Assembly: GCF_008039615.1 (NCBI RefSeq)
Contig: NZ_VDUZ01000020.1
Coordinates: 1 to 64,000 of the forward strand
Direction: 5' to 3'
DNA: 64,000 nt
Origin: Vineibacter terrae
Lineage (GTDB): Bacteria > Pseudomonadota > Alphaproteobacteria > Reyranellales > Reyranellaceae
Shown here: one piece after another, positions 50,228 through 58,235 of the stretch
Layout: every line of letters begins with the position of its first letter
How positions within the stretch are numbered: the first letter of the stretch is position 1
Notes under the pieces: model-generated
The model's database searches: none
What the model was told of the DNA's origin: nothing
What the model saw: the letters and a program-made list of their open reading frames with translations, nothing else
Program-made: the position numbers and the translations under genes

Positions 50228-51085
50228 TCACCCCTGCACGATCAGAACGACGGCCACCGTTGCGACCAGCAGGCCGGCAAGCTGCGCCGGCCGCAGGCGC
50301 TCGTGCAGCAGCACCCGGGCCAGCACCACGGTGCTGGCCGGGTAGAGCGACGTCAGCGTCGCCACGACCGCCAGCGGCGCCGCCCGGCTCGACAGCAGGT
50401 AGAGCGCGTTGGCGGCGCTGTCGAGCAGGCCCGACAGCATCGCCCAGGCCCACAGTGTGGTGGCCGGCAGCGTCGCACGCCCGATGTGCGCGAGCATACC
50501 CAGCGCCACGATCGCGAAGAGGGCTGTCGACGAAGCTCGCGCCGCCACCAGTGGCCACAGGCCTGAATCGCTGTGGGTCTGCTTCATCGTGACGTAGAAG
50601 ACGCCGATCCCCAGCCCCGCCGCCAGCGCCAGGCCGAGCGCGCGCCGCGCCGAGCCGGAAGCGACGCCGGCGCGGTCCGCCTCGCGGCTGATCAGCGCCA
50701 CGGCGATCGCAGCCAATGCGATCCCGAGCGTCGGCATCCAGCCGGGCCAGTCGCCACCGGCATAGGCGAACAGCACCGGCAGCGACAGCGCCGACAGGGC
50801 CGTGACCGGCGCCGCCACGCTCATGCGGCCGGTGGCCAGCGCCTGGTAGAGCAGCGTGATGCCCACCATCGTCGAGACGCCGCTGGCGGCGCCCCACAGC
50901 ATGTCGGCGGTGCGCATGCCGGGCGCCGGCAGCAGCAGCGCCAGCAGCAGCAACGCGGCCAGGCCGGCGACCTGGCCGATCCCGACCACGAAAAGAACGG
51001 AGATGCGCCGCGCCGCCAAGCCGCCGACGAAGTCGCCGGCACCGTAAACGGCGGCGGCGAGCAACGCGAGCAGCACGCCGAGCAT
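50228..51085 (-). CDS. EamA-family (DMT superfamily) transporter
   Basis: A 285-residue inner-membrane protein with about ten hydrophobic helices in two EamA repeats: first half from MLGVLLALLAAAVYGAGDFV, second ending with STVVLARVLLHERLRPAQLA-GLL (about 252-274), the typical last-helices pattern with the conserved Glu-Arg. DMT exporters move metabolites or amino acids; the substrate is unknown. It ends 10 bases from the long palindrome. Confidence 0.9.
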   Translation of the reverse strand: MLGVLLALLAAAVYGAGDFVGGLAARRISVLFVVGIGQVAGLAALLLLALLLPAPGMRTADMLWGAASGVSTMVGITLLYQALATGRMSVAAPVTALSALSLPVLFAYAGGDWPGWMPTLGIALAAIAVALISREADRAGVASGSARRALGLALAAGLGIGVFYVTMKQTHSDSGLWPLVAARASSTALFAIVALGMLAHIGRATLPATTLWAWAMLSGLLDSAANALYLLSSRAAPLAVVATLTSLYPASTVVLARVLLHERLRPAQLAGLLVATVAVVLIVQG

Positions 51086-51252
51086 GAGGCACCGTACAGA
51101 CCCTGCCGGTTGCGCGCTACCGCGCGCGCTCGCGACCGCGCCTGGCGCCGGCGATCACGTATGTGATGAATCCGGGGCGCTGCTCGTAGCGCCGTGCGCG
51201 ATGCACTATCGTCGAGTCGATGGCGACTTGGCCAGTGACACGGGAGACATTC

Positions 51253-52530
51253 ATGTCCGCGCATCCGGCTCGAACATCTGAGCATCTTGCGACTCTGTGT
51301 GCTGCCGACGGGGAGTTCCGTCTCGCCGCCCGCTTCTGGAACGGCGGCATGCGGCTGCGCATGGGCGGGACGCTGCTCGGCATGACGCTTGCCAACGGCA
51401 TGCCGCGCGCTGCCGATCCCGACCAGGACGCGGCAGGCGTGATCGGCCTCGCCGCGCCGCAGCAGACGTGGGACGCGCTGCTGGCGGCTACACCGCCGCG
51501 CTTCGGCAATGACATCGCACCCCTGGTCATGGCGGGCCAGATGGCGCTAGAGGGCGACCCGGTCGTGTATGCGCAATACTACCCGGCGGTGATGCGCGCC
51601 ATTGAGCTGCTGCGGCCCCCGGCGCCGTCGCAAGCGATGCCGCCGCCGGCTGCTGCCGGCCGCTTCGACAGTCCGGTCGGGCGTTACATCCACCTGCAGC
51701 TCGACGGCATGGACCACCGCGTCTACTTCGAGGAGGCAGGCGCCGGCATCCCGCTCCTGCTGCAGCATACGGCCGGCTGTCACGGCTCGCAGTGGCGCCA
51801 CCTGTTCGAGCGGCCCGAGGTCACCGATCACTTCCGGCTCATCGCCTACGACCTGCCGTTCCACGGCAAGTCGCTGCCGCCCGTCGGCCCCAAATGGTGG
51901 GCAACCGAGTACCGCCTGACAGCCGCGTTTCTGCGCGCCGTGCCGGTCACGCTGGCGTCGGCTCTCAAGCTCGATCGTCCCGTCTTCATGGGGTGCTCGG
52001 TCGGCGGCCTTCTGGCGCTGGACCTGGCGCGGCATCACCCCGACGTGTTCCGCGCCGTGATCGCGGTGGAAGGCGCCTTGAAGGTCGACGCCGACGTCGA
52101 GGCGCTCAGCGCGCTGTGGCATCCGCAGGTCAGCAACGAGTACAAGGCGCGCATGATGGACTCGCTGATGAGTCCGACGTCGCCCGAGGCCTACCGCAAG
52201 GAAACCAGCCACGTCTATGCGGCCGGGTGGCCGCCGGCCTTCCTCGGGGATCTGCACTACTACCTGGTCGACTATGACCTGCGTGCCGAGGCGGCGAGCA
52301 TCGATACCGGCCGGACCGCCGTGCACATCCTCAACGGCGAATACGACTGGAGCGGCTCGATGGAGCATGGCCAGGCCGCGCATGCGGCGATCGCTGGATC
52401 GACATGGACGGGGATGCAAGGCGTCGGACATTTCCCGATGTCGGAGAACCCCGACGCCTTCGTGCGCCATCTGTTGCCCATCCTCGAAGCCATCAAGGCG
52501 CGCCCAGTACCGGCTATCGGTGGAAGGTGA
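51253..52530 (+). CDS. SCP2-like domain fused to alpha/beta hydrolase
   Basis: A 425-residue protein. Residues about 5-120 (EFRLAARFWNGGMRLRMGG, PLVMAGQMALEGDPVVYAQY) look like an SCP2/sterol-carrier-type lipid-binding fold. From about 145 an alpha/beta hydrolase follows: LLLQHTAGCHGSQWRHLFE, YDLPFHGKSLPP, nucleophile elbow MGCSVGGLL (Ser near 248), acid in ILNGEYDWSG and His in GVGHFPMSENP (about 396-406). This suggests a hydrolase for a hydrophobic ester or thioester. ATG 51253 follows GGGAGA. No signal peptide. Confidence 0.85.
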   Translation: MSAHPARTSEHLATLCAADGEFRLAARFWNGGMRLRMGGTLLGMTLANGMPRAADPDQDAAGVIGLAAPQQTWDALLAATPPRFGNDIAPLVMAGQMALEGDPVVYAQYYPAVMRAIELLRPPAPSQAMPPPAAAGRFDSPVGRYIHLQLDGMDHRVYFEEAGAGIPLLLQHTAGCHGSQWRHLFERPEVTDHFRLIAYDLPFHGKSLPPVGPKWWATEYRLTAAFLRAVPVTLASALKLDRPVFMGCSVGGLLALDLARHHPDVFRAVIAVEGALKVDADVEALSALWHPQVSNEYKARMMDSLMSPTSPEAYRKETSHVYAAGWPPAFLGDLHYYLVDYDLRAEAASIDTGRTAVHILNGEYDWSGSMEHGQAAHAAIAGSTWTGMQGVGHFPMSENPDAFVRHLLPILEAIKARPVPAIGGR

Positions 52531-52540
52531 GTCGCGACTG

Positions 52541-52624
52541 TCATCCCGAGCGTAGCGAGGGATCTCCTGCGAGTGGCGCACTGTGCTTCCCACGCGGGAG
52601 ATCCCTCGCTGCGCTCGGGATGAC
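52541..52624. repeat. TCATCCCGAGCG-family inverted repeat (copy 4)
   Basis: Same arms as 2551-2635, located 10 bases after the hydrolase stop; probably the terminator of that gene. Confidence 0.9.
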
Positions 52625-52976
52625 GGATGTATCAGCGACCTGCGGTTCCCCGCGCTAGCATCAGCTATCGGTAGAACGTGTCTGTGCATCGACCGGCTCG
52701 GGTCGGGCGACCTGCGGTTCGGCGAGCGGGAGCGGGCGCGACGGCGGCCGTGATGTCCCGTCGGCGCGTGCCGTGCGCGTCCATGCGCAGCGGATTCCGG
52801 CGGTCAGCCCTGCGCGCGGGTTGCTTGACCTCGACGGCGATGGTCAGATCATGGTGGATTGAAGATCCGGGGCTGCCCGGCTGCGCCGCGGGCGACGTGC
52901 GGGCGGGGCCTCGTCGCAGATCGCCGACGGCGGGCGCGCCGCGGCGGAGGGATTGAAGGCAAGCCAGGAGGTGCTC
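52625..52976. other. Leader region of the selenoprotein-gene unit, no gene seen
   Basis: About 350 bases with a short Arg-rich frame that lacks a ribosome site and family character. The AGGAGG site (52965-52970) for the following gene is at its end. Confidence 0.5.
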
Positions 52977-53495
52977 ATGCGCATCGTCAATCCGACATTC
53001 GGCGTGTCCGCAGCGGGCGGCGAGGCCGTCGCCGTCAAGCCGGTCGACTGGCGCACCGATGCGGTCGCCATGTTCTCGAACTCCAAGCCCAATGCGCGCG
53101 AGCTGCTGGAAGGCATCCGCGCCCGGCTGGCCGATATCCGCAGCGTCGACAATATCGAGTTCGTGCATAAGAACAGCGCCAGCCAGCCGGCGCCGGCCGA
53201 GCTGATCGACGCGGTCGCCGGCAAGTACAAGGGTGCCCTCCTGGCGATAGCCGATTGAGGGTCCTGCTCATCGTGGAGTTTCCACGACTTCGTTGAATTG
53301 CAGAAGCGCGGCGTGGCGGCCTACGTGATCGCCACCGAGACATTCCGTCCGCTGGTGCTGGCCCAGGCCAAGGCCCGCAAGATCGAGCCGCGTCTGATCG
53401 TGGTGAAGCACCCGATCGGCGGGCTGAACGCACAGGAGCTGGCCGAGCGCATCGCCACCGCGACGGCCGGTCTGACCGAAGCCACAAGCCTGTGA
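52977..53495 (+). CDS. Predicted selenoprotein, UGSC family (in-frame TGA = Sec94)
   Basis: A 172-residue protein read through one TGA codon. The 93 codons before it (MRIVNPTFGVSAAGGEAVAV onwards) and the 78 after it are in one frame. TGA at 53256-53258 occupies the U of U-G-S-C (then GSCSSWSFHDFVEL), the defining motif of the UGSC selenoprotein/Cys-homologue family. A perfect hairpin at 53271-53287 fits bacterial SECIS geometry. The downstream part (RGVAAYVIATETFRPLV, RLIVVKHPIGGLNAQEL) is conserved-looking and free of other stops, arguing against a decayed gene. Start: AGGAGG then ATG. It would be a redox-active protein needing SelB/SelC, which must be elsewhere. First gene of a three-gene unit. 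Alternative: a nonsense mutation of a Cys homologue. Confidence 0.85.
53271..53287 (+). promoter_or_regulatory. Bacterial SECIS-like stem-loop
   Basis: Seven-base perfect stem TCGTGGA/TCCACGA with apical loop GTT (53278-53280), whose first base is G. The loop begins 20 nt after the last base of the TGA, inside the 16-37 nt window known for bacterial SECIS elements. It lies within the coding frame, as expected for bacteria. Confidence 0.75.
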
Positions 53496-53531
53496 GCGCC
53501 TTCGCCGTGACATCGGTGGCACGACACACTG

Positions 53532-53560
53532 TCGAATGAGCCATGCCTTGGCTCATTCGA
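53532..53560 (+). terminator. 12-bp stem-loop after the selenoprotein gene
   Basis: Perfect stem TCGAATGAGCCA/TGGCTCATTCGA with loop TGCCT, 36 bases past the stop. No T-run follows, so it may be a partial terminator, an mRNA-stability element or a regulatory structure ahead of the next gene. Confidence 0.5.
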
Positions 53561-53597
53561 AGACGCATCCACAGCGATGAATCCGCGGAACCTTGAC

Positions 53598-54638
53598 ATG
53601 ACCGATACGCCCGAGACCGAGCTGCTCGACATTCCCGACGGCGATGGCGAAGCCTGGAACGAGTATGCGCTGAAGCAGGGCTGGGGCGACGGCATGCCGC
53701 TGGCCGTCCCGACCGAGGCTGCGGTCGAGAAGTTCGTCGCGGTCTGCCGCGGCGACAACCAGCCGTTCGCGCCGATATCGCCACGCCAGGTGGTGCCGAC
53801 GCTCAAGAGCCTGGCCGCCAACGCGGTGATGGCGGGCTGCAAGCCGGAATACCTTCCGGTCGTGCTGGCCGCGCTGCGCGCCGTGCTGACGCCCGACTAC
53901 AACCTGCACGGCACGCTGGCGACCACCCATCCCTGCGCGCCGATGCTGCTGGTGAGCGGCCCGATCCGCAAGGCGCTGGACATCAACTGCTCCAGCAACT
54001 GCTTCGGGCAGGGCTGGCGCGCCAACGCCACGATCGGCCGCGCCCTGCAGCTGATCCTGCTCAATGTCGGCGGCGCGCGGCCGGGCGAGATGGACCGCGC
54101 CACGCACGGCTCGCCGGCGAAGTACGCCTATTGCTTCGGCGAGAACGAGGAGGAGAGCCCGTGGACTCCGTACCATGTGCGCCGCGGCTTCGCGACGGGC
54201 GACAGCGTGGTGACGGCGATGGCGGGCGAGGCGCCGCACAACATCAACGACCACGGCAGCACGTCGGGCGACGGCATCATGACCACGATCGAGAACACGA
54301 TCGCGCAGTCGGGCGCCAACACGATCTACGGCAAGGGGCCCTATGTCGTGGTGCTGGGCCCCGAACATGCCGGCACGCTGCATCGCGACGGCTGGACCAT
54401 CGAGAGCATGCGCGACCGCCTGTTCGAGCAGGCGCGCGTGCACGTCTCGCGCGTGTCGAAGGAGAACCAGCAGAGCTACGCCGAAGCCGGTCACGTGCCG
54501 GTGAACGACCACTACAAGATCGCGCCGACCCCCGACGACATCCACATCCTGGTCGCGGGCGGTCCCGGCAAGCATTCGGCCTGGATCCCGTCCTTCGGCG
54601 GCACGGCGGTGCCATCGGTGCGGGTCGCCGGCGGTTGA
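53598..54638 (+). CDS. Uncharacterised protein, UGSC-unit paralogue 1
   Basis: A 346-residue protein that I cannot assign to a characterised family. Features shared with the next gene: GWGDGMPLAVPT (about 28-39), LPVVLAALRAVLTPDYNLHG (about 82-101), NCSSNCFGQGWRANATIGRA (about 129-148), NVGGARPGEMD, YCFGENEE and C-terminal DDIHILVAGGPGKHSAW. The extra Cys residues in THPCAP and NCSSNC could form a redox or metal site. No signal peptide or membrane span. The start at 53598 aligns with the paralogue's MTDE start; ATG 53577 is an alternative without a better ribosome site. Its position suggests it works with the selenoprotein. Confidence 0.8.
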   Translation: MTDTPETELLDIPDGDGEAWNEYALKQGWGDGMPLAVPTEAAVEKFVAVCRGDNQPFAPISPRQVVPTLKSLAANAVMAGCKPEYLPVVLAALRAVLTPDYNLHGTLATTHPCAPMLLVSGPIRKALDINCSSNCFGQGWRANATIGRALQLILLNVGGARPGEMDRATHGSPAKYAYCFGENEEESPWTPYHVRRGFATGDSVVTAMAGEAPHNINDHGSTSGDGIMTTIENTIAQSGANTIYGKGPYVVVLGPEHAGTLHRDGWTIESMRDRLFEQARVHVSRVSKENQQSYAEAGHVPVNDHYKIAPTPDDIHILVAGGPGKHSAWIPSFGGTAVPSVRVAGG

Positions 54639-54674
54639 GGAGATCTTCCCGCCACGCCTGACGGAGCCAGCGAC

Positions 54675-55631
54675 GTGACCGACGAACTGCCGCTGTTCGA
54701 GGAGTCGGCGCCGTGGGACGCGGCGCAGGCGGCGCTGGAGGAGCAGGGCCTGGGCGATGGCCTGCCGCTGGTGATCCCCACGCGCCGCCGGCTCGAGGCC
54801 ATGCTGGCCGGTATCGACGAGCCTGAGCGAAGCCTCGGGCAGATGCCGCCGCTATTCGGCGAGCTCACCCCGGCGGCCGTGGCCTACAGCTGCGTGCTGG
54901 CCGGCGCGCGGCCGGCCGAGCTGCCGGTGGTGCTGGCCGCTGCCGCGGCGTGCCTCGAGCCGGACTTCAACCTGCTGGGCGTCCTCACCACCACCGGCAC
55001 GACCGCCGTTGCCGTCCTCGTGCACGGACCGATCGCGCGCCGGCTCGGCATCAATGCCGGCACGAACTGCCTCGGACCGGGCAACCGCGCCAATGCCGCG
55101 ATCGGCCGTGCCTTGGCGCTGATGCTGCGCAATGTCGGCGGTGCCCGGCCGGAGATCGGCGACATGGCCACGATGGGCCAGCCAGGCAAGTACACGTTCT
55201 GCTTTGCCGAGAACGACGATGCGATCGTGCCGGCGCTGCCGGTGCGCCGCGGCTTCGCGGCCGACGGCGACGCGGTGACTGTGCTGGGCGTGTCGGGGAC
55301 GGCGGAAGTGCTGCCCTCCGGCGACGGCGCCTCACCCGAGGCGATCCTGCAGCCGGTGGCGACGGCAATGCACGCCGCGATCACCGTATCGGGCGCGGCA
55401 CGCAAGCCGACGCGCGGCGAGCAGGTGCTGCTGCTGCCGCCCGAACTGGCGCGGCTGATCACCCGCCACGGCTGGGACCTGGCGGCGATGCAGCGCTACC
55501 TGTTCGCCGCGCACCCGGTGGCGCGTGCGCCTGAGGACATCCATGTGATCGTCACCGGCGGTCCGGGCATCAAGATGACCTACCTGCCGCTATGGGCCGG
55601 CGGCACGCGCACGACGACACGCCTCGTGTGA
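54675..55631 (+). CDS. Uncharacterised protein, UGSC-unit paralogue 2
   Basis: A 318-residue paralogue of the preceding gene, starting at GTG 54675 (ACGGAG upstream). Equivalent motifs: GLGDGLPLVIPT (about 25-36), LPVVLAAAAACLEPDFNLLG, GTNCLGPGNRANAAIGRALA (about 125-144), NVGGARPEIGD, FCFAENDD and DIHVIVTGGPGIKMTYLPLW. It keeps the central NC and FCF cysteines but not the first THPCAP Cys. The two proteins may form a heteromer or act sequentially. The function is unknown. Confidence 0.8.
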   Translation: MTDELPLFEESAPWDAAQAALEEQGLGDGLPLVIPTRRRLEAMLAGIDEPERSLGQMPPLFGELTPAAVAYSCVLAGARPAELPVVLAAAAACLEPDFNLLGVLTTTGTTAVAVLVHGPIARRLGINAGTNCLGPGNRANAAIGRALALMLRNVGGARPEIGDMATMGQPGKYTFCFAENDDAIVPALPVRRGFAADGDAVTVLGVSGTAEVLPSGDGASPEAILQPVATAMHAAITVSGAARKPTRGEQVLLLPPELARLITRHGWDLAAMQRYLFAAHPVARAPEDIHVIVTGGPGIKMTYLPLWAGGTRTTTRLV

Positions 55632-55672
55632 TCGCGCGTTTGGCTCGTAGAGTGGCATCCCGAAAGTGTGTG

Positions 55673-55800
55673 TCATCCCGAGCGCAGCGAGGGATCTCCC
55701 GCGAATGGCACACCGTGCGCCTTGCCGCAGGAGATCCCTCGCTGCGCTCGGGATGACAGCCATATGATTGCCCTCGCTGCGCTTGAGATGACAGCCATAT
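55673..55800. repeat. TCATCCCGAGCG-family repeat (copy 5) with a degenerate tail
   Basis: Full copy at 55673-55757 followed by a partial, decayed half (CCCTCGCTGCGCTTGAGATG) to about 55800, with CATATGA on both sides of the partial half. This looks like repeat insertion beside or into an older copy. Confidence 0.85.
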
Positions 55801-55867
55801 GATCGCCATGCCGGCGCGCGGGATGACAATCGTCCGCGCGGCGCCATGGCATGCTCGCCGGAGGCTC

Positions 55868-56326
55868 ATGACGCACAGCGCTCTCACGCTTGAACCGGTG
55901 ACGCCGGATGACGGTGAGGCGCTGCTGGTGATGGCGCACGCCTTTCACGCCGAGGATGGCCATCGCCTGAGCGATGCCGGCGTCGACGCGGTGCGCGCGG
56001 TTTGCCGTGGTGATCCGATGGCCGCCGGGTTCTTCCTGCGCTTCGGCACCGTGCGCGTTGGCTACGCCGTGCTGACATTCGGCTTCAGCATCGAGCACGG
56101 CGGCCGTGATGGCTTCATCGACGATCTCTACGTGCTGCCGCAGGCACGCGGCCAGGGGCTGGGTACCGCGGCCATGGCGCTGCTCGAGGCTGTCGCCGCC
56201 GTGCACGGCGTGCAGGCTCTGCACCTCGAAGTCGAAGGTGGCAACGCGCGGGCCGAAGCGCTCTATCGCCGACGCGGCTACCGCGCCACGGCGCGCAAGC
56301 TGATGAGCAAGCGGCTGGCGCGATAG
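55868..56326 (+). CDS. GNAT-family N-acetyltransferase
   Basis: A 152-residue acetyltransferase. The acetyl-CoA motif A is DDLYVLPQARGQGLGTAAM (about 82-100, with the R/Q-x-x-G-x-G/A turn RGQGLG), and motif B is LHLEVEGGNARAEALYRRRGY (about 115-135). It transfers acetyl from acetyl-CoA to an amine; substrate unknown. ATG 55868 follows GGAGG by four bases; longer starts run into the repeat and lack a ribosome site. Convergent with the PadR-type gene. Confidence 0.9.
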   Translation: MTHSALTLEPVTPDDGEALLVMAHAFHAEDGHRLSDAGVDAVRAVCRGDPMAAGFFLRFGTVRVGYAVLTFGFSIEHGGRDGFIDDLYVLPQARGQGLGTAAMALLEAVAAVHGVQALHLEVEGGNARAEALYRRRGYRATARKLMSKRLAR

Positions 56327-56336
56327 CGAACGGCGG

Positions 56337-56975
56337 CTACTGCCCCCTGATCTCGTCTGCGGCGCGGCGCAGGATGGCGGCGATGCGACGCTGTTCATCA
56401 GCGGGAGCGTTGCGCTTCTCGCGCAACAGCGCGCGCAGGTCGTGGCGGGCGCTGCGCAGCTCGCTGGTGGTGCCGCGCGGATCCTCCTCGACATCGTCGC
56501 CGGCGAAGGCCCGGCGCACCCGCTCCATGCGGCTGCCGATATGCGCCAGCTGGCCGAGCAGGGCATCGACCAGGCCGCGATTGTCGTCAAGATAGGCGCG
56601 ACCGCCGTCGGTGATGCTGTAGCGCTTGCGCGTGCCGTCGGCTTTGGCCGTGACGTGGCCGACCTCCTCCAGGTAGGTCAGCGCCGGGTACACCATGCCG
56701 GGGCTGGGGCTGTAGAAGCCGGCCGAGCGTTCCTCCAGCGCCTTGATGAGCTCGTAGCCGTGCCGCGGCTGGTCGGCCAGCAGGCTCAAGAGCAGCAGCT
56801 GCAGGTCGCCCGAGCCCAGCTTGCGGCCCGTACGGAAATTGCGGCCGCCCAGGCCGCCGTCGTCGCCGAAGCCGGCGGCGAACATGCGAAAGCCGCGGCC
56901 GTGCCGGTGCCGGCCGACGAAGCCGCGCCACCGTTCGTGGAAATCGCCATAGGCGGGGTCGCAATGACGGTGCAT
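56337..56975 (-). CDS. PadR-family regulator, YqjI-like
   Basis: A 212-residue regulator. The N-terminal 55 residues are rich in His, Gly and Arg (HRHCDPAYGDFHERWRGFVG), like the metal-binding extension of E. coli YqjI, a nickel-responsive repressor. The PadR winged helix follows: DLQLLLLSLLADQPRHGYEL (about 58-77), GFYSPSPGMVYPALTYLEEV and GTRKRYSITDGGRAYL. A C-terminal coiled part (about 140-212) would dimerise. ATG 56975 gives a leader of about 25 bases from the promoter at 57007-57034; ATG 56999 would place translation almost at the transcript start. Possible role: metal- or stress-sensing repressor, probably autoregulated. Confidence 0.87.
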   Translation of the reverse strand: MHRHCDPAYGDFHERWRGFVGRHRHGRGFRMFAAGFGDDGGLGGRNFRTGRKLGSGDLQLLLLSLLADQPRHGYELIKALEERSAGFYSPSPGMVYPALTYLEEVGHVTAKADGTRKRYSITDGGRAYLDDNRGLVDALLGQLAHIGSRMERVRRAFAGDDVEEDPRGTTSELRSARHDLRALLREKRNAPADEQRRIAAILRRAADEIRGQ

Positions 56976-57006
56976 GATCGTGATTCTTTCGTAGAACATA
57001 AGTCTT

Positions 57007-57034
57007 AAGATATATCATTCGATGGGTCTGTCAA
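57007..57034 (-). promoter_or_regulatory. Putative sigma70-type promoter/operator for the PadR gene
   Basis: Reading leftward, a consensus TTGACA (57029-57034) and TATCTT (57007-57012) are separated by 16 bases in an AT-rich patch. The overlapping CTTAAG and ATATAT palindromes (about 57004-57016) could be the regulator's own operator. Confidence 0.55.
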
Positions 57035-57035
57035 G

Positions 57036-57178
57036 AAGCGCGCGTGCGAAGCGCGCATCGGCGCGGGTCGCGCCGATGCGGGGCTTGGTGGGTTCGAGAC
57101 TGCCGGGGTTCGCGCTGCGCGTGAATGCGGGCGAGGACGCCCGCGGTCCGAAAGGGGCGGGGACGCCCGCGCTCCGAG
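57036..57178. repeat. GGTCCG-family, diverged copies
   Basis: Two related motifs, GCGGGCGAGGACGCCCGCGG with TCCGAAAG (about 57128-57155) and GCGGGGACGCCCGCGCTCCGA (about 57158-57178), plus CGCGCATCGGCGCGG and GGCGCGGGTCGCGCCGAT hairpins. They resemble the family at 1-47 with C in place of G at the core. Located between two leftward genes. Confidence 0.65.
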
Positions 57179-57179
57179 C

Positions 57180-58235
57180 TCAGGTCTTCACGACGCGCAG
57201 ATGATGATGGTCGCGCCGCGCCAGCGCGCCGTAGACATGCAGGTAGTCCTCGGCCATGCGCCGGGCCGTGAAGCGCCGCTCGAACTGGCGCCTGATGCCG
57301 GTGCGCGACAGCGTGGGCAGGCGCTGCACGGCGGCGACGGCGCCGACCTCGTCCTCGACCACGAAGCCGGTGACGCCATCGTCGATGATCTCCGGCACCG
57401 AGCCGCGGTTGAATGCGATCACCGGCGCGCCACAGGCCATCGCCTCGATCATCACCAGGCCGAATGGCTCGGGCCAGTCGATCGGCACCAGCAGCGCGAT
57501 GGCGCCACTGAGGAACTCCGATTTCTGCGCATCGCTGATCTCGCCGATGAAGTCGACATGCGGTTGCGACAACAGCGGCTCGATATCCTTTTTGAAGTAC
57601 GCGGCGTCGGCCTTGTCGACCTTGGCCGCGATCTTGATGGGCAGGCCGCAAAGTTGCGCGATGCGGATCGCGCGGTCGACGCACTTCTCCGGCGCGATGC
57701 GTCCGAGGAAAGCCAGGTATGCCGGCTTGGCTGGCTGCGGGGTGAGCAGTCGATCCGGCAGTCCATGAAGGACGGTCTTGATCCAGCCTGCCTGCGGCAG
57801 CGGCCGCCGTTGCGCATCCGAAATCGAGATCACCGGCACCGACGAGAAGGCGCCGAACACCGGCTGCTGTTCCGGCAGGTCGAGGCGGCCATGCAATGTC
57901 GTCACGAAAGGCGTGCGCTGGCGAGTGAACAGCGAGAAGGGAAAGTAGTCGAGATGAAAGTGCAGCAGATCGAATTCATGCGCGCGCTGCCGCACTCTTT
58001 CGAGCAGCAGCATGTGCAGCGACATGGGGTCACGCACGCTGGGATCGAGCCGCAGAGCGCGCGGCCAGACGGCATCGAGCTCCGCCGTTGTCTCAGAATC
58101 GCCACTGGCAAAAAGGGTGACCTCGTGGCCCATCGCCACCAGTTCTTCGGTGAGGAAGGAAACGACACGTTCGGTTCCGCCGTAAAGCTTCGGAGGGATG
58201 GCTTCAGTGAGCGGAGCGATCTGAGCAATGCGCAT
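57180..58235 (-). CDS. Glycosyltransferase family 4
   Basis: A 351-residue GT-B-fold glycosyltransferase. The N-terminal half binds the acceptor (IPPKLYGGTERVVSFLTEEL, about 12-31; DLLHFHLDYFPF, about 88-99). The C-terminal half has the donor-binding signature YLAFLGRIAPEKCVDRAIRI (about 172-191) and WPEPFGLVMIEAMACGAPVI (about 252-271), with the E-x7-E pattern of GT4 enzymes. It would use a nucleotide sugar in the cytoplasm for a surface or soluble glycoconjugate. ATG 58235 is preferred because it begins the family-typical MRIAQIAPL. Divergent from the ABC exporter gene. Confidence 0.92.
   Translation of the reverse strand: MRIAQIAPLTEAIPPKLYGGTERVVSFLTEELVAMGHEVTLFASGDSETTAELDAVWPRALRLDPSVRDPMSLHMLLLERVRQRAHEFDLLHFHLDYFPFSLFTRQRTPFVTTLHGRLDLPEQQPVFGAFSSVPVISISDAQRRPLPQAGWIKTVLHGLPDRLLTPQPAKPAYLAFLGRIAPEKCVDRAIRIAQLCGLPIKIAAKVDKADAAYFKKDIEPLLSQPHVDFIGEISDAQKSEFLSGAIALLVPIDWPEPFGLVMIEAMACGAPVIAFNRGSVPEIIDDGVTGFVVEDEVGAVAAVQRLPTLSRTGIRRQFERRFTARRMAEDYLHVYGALARRDHHHLRVVKT

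Noticed and set aside
53256-53258. Nonsense mutation as the explanation for the TGA
   Set aside because: The downstream frame stays open for 78 codons with family-like sequence, the TGA sits exactly at the U of UGSC, and a SECIS-like hairpin follows. A random mutation would not create all three. Kept as a fallback only.
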